Shown: piece after piece, positions 55,610-64,000 of the stretch
Layout: each line of letters starts with the position of its first letter
Position numbering within the stretch: the first letter of the stretch is position 1
Source of the DNA: Tachypleus tridentatus
Taxonomy: Eukaryota > Arthropoda > Merostomata > Xiphosura > Limulidae
Assembly (NCBI RefSeq): GCF_004210375.1
Contig: NW_027467782.1
Span: 30,421,276 to 30,485,275, forward strand
Direction of reading: 5' to 3'
Length of the DNA stretch: 64,000 nucleotides
The notes under the pieces: model-generated
What the model saw: the letters and a program-made list of their open reading frames with translations, nothing else
Database searches by the model: none
Told to the model about the DNA's origin: nothing
Program-made: the position numbers and the translations under genes

Positions 55610-57780
55610 AGTAACTAGGAAAAATTATTATCACCTTGTACAAATCCTGTTGGACCTGTAAAACAGAAAAAGAACATTTTATATTTGAATAATTTTAGGT
55701 CCTGTTTATGCATCACTTTTCAGCTCGCAAGTCTCATTTTACTTTTAAAAGATGCTGTCATATAGTAATCATAAAGTAGCATGCTATAGACATGAAGGAT
55801 ATGACATTTGATGTAAATTATACAGCAGATATAGTTTTATTCTCGAATGATTATTAGGAGTGTCTTTAAAGTTTCAATATATTATATTTAACTCTTAAAC
55901 AGTGGGAATGTTCTAGAAAGCAGGATCAGTAGATGATAGCTGCTGTTTAAGGGATGAATTTGAAGGAATTGTAGATTGTTCTTCAATATAAAACATATTC
56001 AAGACCATATACTTCACTGATGAAAAGTTTAGGTTTCTTTATTTAATACTTTGATATGCGCAGTTTCTCAGTCCACCATCGACCCACGATTAGATGCGAT
56101 CTTTATCAAGTTCATCCGTAAAACCTACGAGAAACTATCCTAGAGATGGATCAGAGTGGTGTATAATTAAGGGCTAGAGTTACTCGTATATATAACCGTA
56201 CACGTGAAAACAGTGTTGGTGGATATAAGAGGGAATTATCATGCGTTGAAAAACATCTTGTCCTTGAATTAGATAAAGTACTATCGGAATATGTCGATAT
56301 CAGAACGGCATATGTGAGAAAAACTTTCAGTTATCGGTTGGTTATGTACATGTTTTAAAAATGTATAAAAACTCAATAACAAAATATCTTAATATTTGAT
56401 GTTAGATATCAAAATATTTCCTGTACATCTGTTTCTGTAAAGCAAAGATGTAACTTTCCTCCCGTTACTATCGATGTCATTCCAGAAATTTATTTCGAAG
56501 TACTGTTGGCATTGTGTCTTATGAATAAAGTCTGATGTTTGGTACGTGTCCCTGGCAATTATCTATGGTTCTTCTGTGTAACAAATATGTGAAATATTCA
56601 TTCTATAATTTTAGTCTGTCAGAACACAGCTAAAGCTGCAGTAATAAAACTGAGGTTGTTAATGTCATTCCCTAACTTGAAGTATTTTATCTCCACTGAC
56701 AATGATACTTGTCTTAGTGTAGTTTTGTGTTTAACGTCAAACAGATAAGTTTTATATCATTTAAAATTGTTTTCTTACCGTCAAAATTATGGACCACTTA
56801 GTAATAAATTTCATATCTTCCTCTATTAGTGTCAAAACCATATTTTTGTGAAATATCTGTAACATCCCTAAACTGAAGAAAATACAAATGATTTGGTTCT
56901 ATGAATGTACATTTTACAGCCTTCATACTTAATCTCTCCACACCAATAATTCTCTGGAAAAACGTTGTTTTTATTGTTTTTTTTCAAGATTTTGAAATAA
57001 TATCTGTATTGATAACACCTGAGATGATAGAGTTGGAGTTTTATCTATAATTTTACCTGTTATAACAGCTTACCGATTTGAAAACCTGTTGAAATCTATA
57101 GATTGACCTTCTGTAGAAATGTTAGAGTAATGTACAATACAATAGATTGAACAATGATGATTATTTAATTATGCAAAACCTTTATCCCAATTCGAGCAAT
57201 ACAAACTTAAACCAAATGAACCTTTCCACGTACTTTTGATCGTGTCTGTGAAAAGAACAAATAACAGAAAAACGGCCAGACTGATCTTCATTAGAACGAG
57301 AACACTTGACCCTTGATATATACCCCAAAATGTCTATTATAAAATAATCTGTAAACATGTAAAAGAATTTAATTATATGAAAACATTTCCCCCTTCTTCA
57401 CCATACATAATAAAATAACTTGTTATTGTGTCTTTCTTTAGCTTGTAAGTTTACTTATATGTTAATAGCTGAGAGTGAATGTAGTGAAATCTAAACTGTA
57501 AACAGTCTATCTCTCTAGCTTCTCCATTTCATCAGAACTAGTGGATAGTGAGTTTAATTCCAACACAAAAATAACAAATGTACATATTAATTCAAGCTTC
57601 ATAAAAATATTAATAAAGGGTAAATGTACTTACAAAGTCAAAATCACTTTTTGTATCACATTGCAGAAGTAGATAATGTTTGTTACATAATCTTCCTAAA
57701 CATTGCAAAAGCAATTGACCAATATGTGTAACATGCTGACATTATATACAAAGACTTAACCGTCAAGCTCTAGTTATATA
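55610..57780. other. AT-rich stretch, no supported gene
   Basis: A possible - strand splice acceptor ('tttctgttttacag') lies just right of 55660 and would open a short frame ending about 20 nt before the stem-loop. Otherwise nothing was recognised. Confidence 0.35.
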
Positions 57781-57786
57781 TTTATA

Positions 57787-58125
57787 TCATATAAATCTGA
57801 GAACATTAAATGTATGAATATATACTTTCATATACGATCGTCTAGAAACAGGTGAATACAACTGTACTACATTACTTGGCTCAGCGATAAGACAAAGGGC
57901 TAATAACGCTACAAATAGGGTTTCGTTACTTTCGGTGAGAAGGGTATAGGTAGCTGTTTGGGTAGTTTTCTGCTTAATAACAATAACACAACACATTAAT
58001 ACGTTACAGTTAGTGATACATTTTTTGAGTTTGGACATTTTATGAGTAGTGCGACACGAAACAGTCCTTTCAGGAAGACGTAGATAACACACTATCCTCT
58101 GGTGCCACTTATTAGAACTATACAT
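57787..58125 (-). CDS. Unidentified ORF (112 aa), weakly supported
   Basis: A - strand frame starts MYSSNKWHQRIVCYLRLPER. It has two hydrophobic segments (NVLMCCVIVI, about residues 41-50, and LFVALLALCLIA, about residues 70-81) and a Cys-rich stretch between residues 38 and 47. It is slightly less AT-rich than its surroundings. No splice context, promoter or family resemblance was seen. It may be a chance frame. Confidence 0.2.
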   Translation of the reverse strand: MYSSNKWHQRIVCYLRLPERTVSCRTTHKMSKLKKCITNCNVLMCCVIVIKQKTTQTATYTLLTESNETLFVALLALCLIAEPSNVVQLYSPVSRRSYMKVYIHTFNVLRFI

Positions 58126-59004
58126 CCACTAGCAAATTATTCTTCTTCATCTGGATTTAGTCCATGTTTCGGACCAGAAAGGGACAAGTTTACTCTATAC
58201 CTCTTCCTCCCTCTCTGGAACTGTTATTTTATCTGCACTGCTACTAAATCCTGGGTAATTAAATAGCATTTACTTTGTTGTTGTATTACAGTATATTAAA
58301 TTTTGTCCATTGTCCGTAGTTGTAATTAACTTAGTCTTTTCATGGGATAATCGAACTATTAGTCTGTGTTCAGAAAACAGTCATATGCACCCAAACGCAT
58401 AATCCTATTTTTATATACAAAATTTTAAAATTGAGCTACGTTTCTATCTACGACTCAATTAGCCTAGCACTTTTTTGAACTTTTAAGTTTTTTATTTATG
58501 ACGTTCAGAGGGGAGAGGTACTTAGAGCTAGATTCTTCATGTATTATGTAACTCTCTAGTTTGCTCATCAGTTCATTTGAATTAATATTTCTGTTATAAT
58601 ATTGAAGCGAGTTATCCAGGAGTCTGTTTTATAGAATTGGCATGTTTGAACAGTTGTGTAGAAATATGAGTTTGTTGATCGTGGGACTGTATATGCTTGC
58701 GTTAAAATACAATGTTGTATATGTTGTTTGTTGATGAGTGTTTTTGATACATTTATCCATGTTATACAAACATATTCTACGACTGGTCTGATGTGTGTTC
58801 TGTAAAGTTTTAATATGTTTTCTGTTGAATCTTCTTTTTATCATTCACATTCTTAAAGTAACTCGCTATTTTCAAAATTCTGGGTTTTATGCTATTAATG
58901 TGTTGTATGCAGTTTGAGTCAAAGTAATCCTTAAGAATTTTGCTGATATTGTTACCTGCAAGAGTCATGTCTAGATATAACTGTAATATTAATTTGCTTT
59001 ATGT
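58126..59004. other. Non-coding stretch
   Basis: The - strand frame at 58629-58844 has a biased composition (RRFNRKHIKTLQNTHQTSRR) that may be a transposon remnant. Nothing further can be supported. Confidence 0.4.
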
Positions 59005-59007
59005 TCT

Positions 59008-59214
59008 ACCAAACATGCTCGTCCTTTTACCCATGAGGGCGTTATAATGTGATGGTTAATCGCACTATTCGTTGGTAAAAGAGTAGCCCAAGAGTTGGCG
59101 ATGGGTGGTGACGACTAACTGCCATTTCTCTGGTATTACACTACACAATTAAGGACGGCTAGCGCAAATAGCCCTCGTGTAGCTTTGCGCGAAATTTAAA
59201 ACAAGCCAAACCTT
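59008..59214 (+). mobile_element. SINE family A, lacking the tRNA-like head
   Basis: It starts at 'accaaacatgctcgtcc', retains 'gttggtaaaagagtagccca', 'ttaaggacggctagcgc' and 'gctttgcgcgaaattt', and ends in an A-rich tail. The 5' head is missing, as expected of an incomplete reverse transcript. Confidence 0.85.
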
Positions 59215-59559
59215 TTCTACGATTTCGCAAATAATATGGCTTGTATTTTGTGCGCACTTATTTTAATTATCCACTCAGTACAGTGAAAATTTTATATTGT
59301 TTAGCAGTGGTTGTTTGTTGCTGTTATTGGTTTTTCGACACTATTCCAGATTGCAACATCACCTGAGAACTGTGAGAGAATAGTGTGGTTTGGGTCTGTG
59401 AGAGGATTGTCGCTGACACGCTCCCTATCAAAACGCTCCTAGTAATACAACTCCTACAAATATTGTATCTTTCTTAATCTGAAAATGACCTAAGGTCGAA
59501 ACGTTGTTCTCTGCTTTATTGGCAAAGTGTGTTAATACCCACACCAACTGTCCTGAGAT

Positions 59560-59684
59560 TTGTTTGTTTTTTTTCTTATAGCAAAGCCACATCGGGCTAT
59601 CTGCTGAGCCCACCAAGGGGAGTCAAATCTCTGATTTTAGCATTGTAAATCCGTAGACATACCACTGTACTGGCGAGGAGCAGC
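59560..59684 (-). mobile_element. SINE family B with 10-bp target-site duplication
   Basis: On the + strand it has 'cttatagcaaagccacatcg', 'gagcccaccaaggggagtca' and 'gacataccactgtactggcg'. The direct repeat 'gtcctgagat' flanks it at 59550-59559 and 59685-59694. Confidence 0.9.
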
Positions 59685-59699
59685 GTCCTGAGATACATT

Positions 59700-60329
59700 T
59701 TTACTTCAAGTAGGTTACTCGTCATCACGAATTGCTCCTACTGATATTGCCATCTGGTAACAGTTTTTGAAACCATGACTCACGTAACCTCCTAGATTCC
59801 CTGATGTATAAAGCCACACGACCGCATTAACAGTTTCGAAAAGTTAACAACTTTTGATAGTTTGAGAAGTTTTTTTACTTCTTTACGTAATAAACAAGAA
59901 TATGTTTGACTTGGTATGGACGTCAGGCAGAATGGTATCAAAGGATAAAGATAAAAGGTACTTTATAAGCGCAAAATACTATTACACAGAATTTCATATC
60001 AGTCTAATTATATTTGAACATTACATAAAGTATGATACAGGAAGCTTATATCAACTTCTTAACTTTCAAAATTAATGGACAGTAAATGTGAAACTAAATT
60101 TCAAGATTAACAAATCTGTAGCAGACAAAGGCAGAAATAAATTGAGATTTTTCATCCGTAAATAAACCGAACGTGACATAATTTTAACAAGTAATAAAAG
60201 AAGGCAACTAAAGATATAATATGTTAATGAAGTTCAGAATTGGGATTATTTTGGTGAAATTAAAATTTAATATTAATTAATCTTTAACCTTTGAGATGAC
60301 CTTATGAGTATTACTGGAGTTGTTTGTTG
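59700..60329. other. AT-rich stretch without recognised features
   Basis: No exon-like frame or known repeat. Confidence 0.45.
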
Positions 60330-60434
60330 GTTTGTAGTTTCATATAAAGCCACAGAGTGGGCTATCTGTGCTGTGTCCATCAACCTGATATTAAGTGTTG
60401 TAAGTCCGAAAACATGCTGCTGAGTTACTTGGTG
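60330..60434 (-). mobile_element. Degenerate tRNA-derived SINE (family B/C type)
   Basis: On the + strand it has 'ataaagccacagagtgggct', 'atcaacctgatattaagtgt' and 'aagtccgaaaacatgctgct', the reverse complement of the SINE B/C pattern with several changes. Confidence 0.6.
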
Positions 60435-60780
60435 GCTTATTGGGTTAAGAAACAGTGACAGGAAATCAAAACGAAATAAAATAAAATAGTTGAACGAGGC
60501 AGAAAATGAAAATATTATAGAAAAAAGTAAAATAGAAATAGTAAATTATATTAATGATCAAGGAAAGTCAAATATCAGGAAGAAAAGAGTGTTTTTAAAA
60601 ATGTAACAGGTTTAATACTAATATGTGTTACAAGAGTATGTGTAATCATTCTTTGACAGTTTCTGGGAGGCGAACACGACGTAAAATATTAATTCACTGT
60701 CTTATTGTTTACAATAATTGATAACATATTAACCACGGATAATAAGTTGTTAAGCACAGATAAATATAAAATACGCTATT

Positions 60781-63700
60781 GATATTCCTGTTGTCTGTTG
60801 AGTATTGTTGTTCGTTTGTGATATTCTTCTCTTCAGATGAATATTGTTGTTAGTTAGTGATATTCTTGTCGTCAGTTCAGTATTGTTGTTTGTTATTGAT
60901 ATTCTTGTCGTCAGTTCAGTATTGTTTTTGTTAGTGATATTCTTGTTGTCAGTTGAGTATTGTTGTTAGTTAGTGATATTCTTGTTGTCAGTTGAGTATT
61001 GTTGTTAGTTAGTGATATTCTTGTTGTCAGTTGAGTATTGTTGTTAGTTAGTGATATTCTTGTCGTCAGTTGAGTATTGTTGTTTGTTAGTGATATTCTT
61101 GTCGTCAGTTGAGTATTGTTGTTAGTTATTGATATCATTGTCGTCAGTTGTCGTCAGTTGAGTATTGTTGTTAGTTAGTGATATTCTTGTCGTCAGTTGA
61201 GTATTGTTGTTAGTTAGTGATATTCTTGTCTTCAGTTGAGTATTGTTGTTAGTTAGTGATATTCTTGTTGTCATTTGAGTATTGTTTTTTGTTAGTGATA
61301 TTCTTGTCGTCAGTTGAGTATTGTTGTTTTGTTAGTGATATTCTTGTCGTCAGTTGAGTATTGTTGTTTGTTAGTGTCGTCATATTCTTGTCGTCAGTTG
61401 AGTATTGTTGTTCAGTTGAGTGATATTCTATTGTCGTCAGTTGAGTATTGTTGTTTGTTAGTGATATTCTTGTCGTCAGTTGAGTATTGTTGTTAGTGAT
61501 ATTCTTGTCGTCAGTTGAGTATTGTTGTTAGTTAGTGATATTCTTGTCGTCAGTTGAGTATTGTTGTTAGTTAGTGATATTCTTGTCGTCAGTTGAGTAT
61601 TGTTGTTAGTTAGTGATATTCTTGTCGTCAGTTGAGTATTGTTGTTAGTTAGTGATATTCTTGTCGTCAGTTGAGTATTGTTGTTAGTTAGTGATATTCT
61701 TGTCGTCAGTTGAGTATTGTTGTTAGTTAGTGATATTCTTGTCGTCAGTTGAGTATTGTTGTTAGTTAGTGATATTCTTGTCGTCAGTTGAGTATTGTTG
61801 TTAGTTAGTGATATTCTTGTCGTCAGTTGAGTATTGTTGTTAGTTAGTGATATTCTTGTCGTCAGTTGAGTATTGTTGTTAGTTAGTGATATTCTTGTCG
61901 TCAGTTGAGTATTGTTGTTAGTTAGTGATATTCTTGTCGTCAGTTGAGTATTGTTGTTAGTTAGTGATATTCTTGTCGTCAGTTGAGTATTGTTGTTAGT
62001 TAGTGATATTCTTGTCGTCAGTTGAGTATTGTTGTTAGTTAGTGATATTCTTGTCGTCAGTTGAGTATTGTTGTTAGTTAGTGATATTCTTGTCGTCAGT
62101 TGAGTATTGTTGTTAGTTAGTGATATTCTTGTCGTCAGTTGAGTATTGTTGTTTGTTAGTGATATTCTTGTCGTCAGTTGAGTATTGTTGTTTAGTTAGT
62201 GATATTCTTGTCGTCAGTTGAGTATTGTTGTTTGTTAGTGATATTCTTGTCGTCAGTTGAGTATTGTTGTTAGTTAGTGATATTCTTGTCGTCAGTTGAG
62301 TATTGTTGTTAGTTAGTGATATTCTTTGTCGTCAGTTGAGTATTGTTGTTAGTTAGTGATATTCTTGTCGTCAGTTGAGTATTGTTGTTAGTTAGTGATA
62401 TTCTTGTCGTCAGTTGAGTATTGTTGTTAGTTAGTGATATTCTTGTCGTCAGTTGAGTATTGTTGTTGTTAGTGATATTCTTGTCGTCAGTTGAGTATTG
62501 TTGTTAGTTAGTGATATTCTTGTCGTCAGTTGAGTATTGTTGTTAGTTAGTGATATTCTTGTCGTCAGTTGAGTATTGTTGTTAGTTAGTGATATTCTTG
62601 TCGTCAGTTGAGTATTGTTGTTAGTTAGTGATATTCTTGTCGTCAGTTGAGTATTGTTGTTAGTTAGTGATATTCTTGTCGTCAGTTGAGTATTGTTGTT
62701 AGTTAGTGATATTCTTGTCGTCAGTTGAGTATTGTTGTTAGTTAGTGATATTCTTGTCGTCAGTTGAGTATTGTTGTTAGTTAGTGATATTCTTGTCGTC
62801 AGTTGAGTATTGTTGTTAGTTAGTGATATTCTTGTCGTCAGTTGAGTATTGTTGTTAGTTAGTGATATTCTTGTCGTCAGTTGAGTATTGTTGTTAGTTA
62901 GTGATATTCTTGTCGTCAGTTGAGTATTGTTGTTAGTTAGTGATATTCTTGTCGTCAGTTGAGTATTGTTGTTAGTTAGTGATATTCTTGTTGTCAGTTG
63001 AGTATTGTTGTTAGTTAGTGATATTCTTGTCGTCAGTTGAGTATTGTTGTTAGTTAGTGATATTCTTGTCGTCAGTTGAGTATTGTTGTTAGTTAGTGAT
63101 ATTCTTGTCGTCAGTTGAGTATTGTTGTTAGTTAGTGATATTCTTGTCGTCAGTTGAGTATTGTTGTTAGTTAGTGATATTCTTGTCGTCAGTTGAGTAT
63201 TGTTGTTAGTTAGTGATATTCTTGTCGTCAGTTGAGTATTGTTGTTAGTTAGTGATATTCTTGTCGTCAGTTGAGTATTGTTGTTAGTTAGTGATATTCT
63301 TGTCGTCAGTTGAGTATTGTTGTTAGTTAGTGATATTCTTGTCGTCAGTTGAGTATTGTTGTTAGTTAGTGATATTCTTGTCGTCAGTTGAGTATTGTTG
63401 TTAGTTAGTGATATTCTTGTCGTCAGTTGAGTATTGTTGTTAGTTAGTGATATTCTTGTCGTCAGTTGAGTATTGTTGTTAGTTAGTGATATTCTTGTCG
63501 TCAGTTGAGTATTGTTGTTAGTTAGTGATATTCTTGTCGTCAGTTGAGTATTGTTGTTAGTTAGTGATATTCTTGTCGTCAGTTGAGTATTGTTGTTAGT
63601 TAGTGATATTCTTGTCGTCAGTTGAGTATTGTTGTTAGTTAGTGATATTCTTGTCGTCAGTTGAGTATTGTTGTTAGTTAGTGATATTCTTGTCGTCAGT

Positions 63701-64000
63701 TGAGTATTGTTGTTAGTTAGTGATATTCTTGTCGTCAGTTGAGTATTGTTGTTAGTTAGTGATATTCTTGTCGTCAGTTGAGTATTGTTGTTAGTTAGTG
63801 ATATTCTTGTCGTCAGTTGAGTATTGTTGTTAGTTAGTGATATTCTTGTCGTCAGTTGAGTATTGTTGTTAGTTAGTGATATTCTTGTCGTCAGTTGAGT
63901 ATTGTTGTTAGTTAGTGATATTCTTGTCGTCAGTTGAGTATTGTTGTTAGTTAGTGATATTCTTGTCGTCAGTTGAGTATTGTTGTTAGTTAGTGATATT
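60781..64000. repeat. 39-bp satellite array, about 82 units, continuing beyond the window
   Basis: The consensus unit is 'ttgttgttagttagtgatat' + 'tcttgtcgtcagttgagta'. From 60781 to about 61500 units are mutated, with length variants and C-to-T changes at the CpG in 'gtcgtc'. From about 61500 most units are identical, with rare single changes ('tttgttag' variants near 62150-62250, 'cttgttgtc' near 62990, a few 1-nt indels). The - strand frame TQLTTRISLTNNN is open through perfect units because 39 is divisible by 3, but this needs no selection to explain. Typical of a satellite array with a degenerate border. Confidence 0.97.

Noticed and set aside
55620..56100. Histone gene upstream of the stem-loop
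   Set aside because: I looked for H2A, H2B, H3 and H4 frames on the - strand and found none. The region is AT-rich and full of stops.
60781..64000. CRISPR-like regular repeats
   Set aside because: Units are contiguous without unique spacers and the sequence is eukaryotic, so it is a satellite.
27528..64000. Further dynein exons (AAA+ motor, P-loop motifs)
   Set aside because: I looked for the next linker block and the GPAGTGKT-type motif by eye on the + strand and saw none. A profile search would be decisive.

Overview
The window is AT-rich, repeat-dense eukaryotic DNA with split genes (GT-AG introns, AATAAA signals) and no bacterial gene layout. From memory, the abundant tRNA-derived SINEs, the Jockey-like LINE, and the DIRS and Penelope elements look like the repeat set of chelicerates, most likely a horseshoe crab (Limulus/Tachypleus group). 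That organism call is an inference; no database was searched.

The only gene I can name is an axonemal dynein heavy chain of the single-headed inner-arm type (DNAH3/7/12 group). Five exons lie on the + strand between 15.83 and 27.53 kb and carry tail and linker sequence. The copy looks broken. It has two 1-nt frameshifts, a TGA where a conserved Arg is expected, about 340 residues missing between two neighbouring exons that also do not match in phase, and no motor-domain exon in the remaining 36 kb. It is an unprocessed, partial dynein pseudogene or a badly assembled locus. Its introns hold SINEs, a near-complete DIRS element and a piggyBac remnant.

Other likely genic signals are unidentified: a terminal exon on the - strand (36200-36424, one membrane span, AATAAA downstream); a terminal exon on the + strand (54266-54553, basic, AATAAA downstream, probably 26 codons longer if an A-run is 1 nt too long); a long intronless - strand ORF (557-1261) for a multi-span membrane protein; and an orphan histone-type 3' stem-loop on the - strand at 55580-55595.

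Layout: 0-4 kb, a Penelope-derived palindrome, the membrane ORF and a head-to-head broken Penelope element. 4.8-10.2 kb, SINEs, three minisatellites and a - strand DIRS fragment. 10.2-14.4 kb, a 5'-truncated Jockey-like LINE (+) and a CR1/Jockey-type LINE (-). 15.8-27.5 kb, the dynein locus with a DIRS element at 17.87-23.1 kb. 28.8-32.4 kb, a third DIRS copy. 32.6-50 kb, mostly SINEs with clear target-site duplications, plus a second broken Penelope element at 45.3-46.1 kb. 50-52 kb, a retrogene-like fragment and the 5' end of a Jockey-like LINE. 60.78 kb to the end, a 39-bp satellite array of about 82 units that runs out of the window, degenerate at its edge and near-perfect inside.

Nothing here forms an operon or a coordinated gene system. 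The most noteworthy items are the decayed dynein locus, the DIRS element with recognisable inverted repeats, the repeated inversion junctions in Penelope copies, the orphan histone-type stem-loop, the unknown membrane ORF and the satellite boundary.
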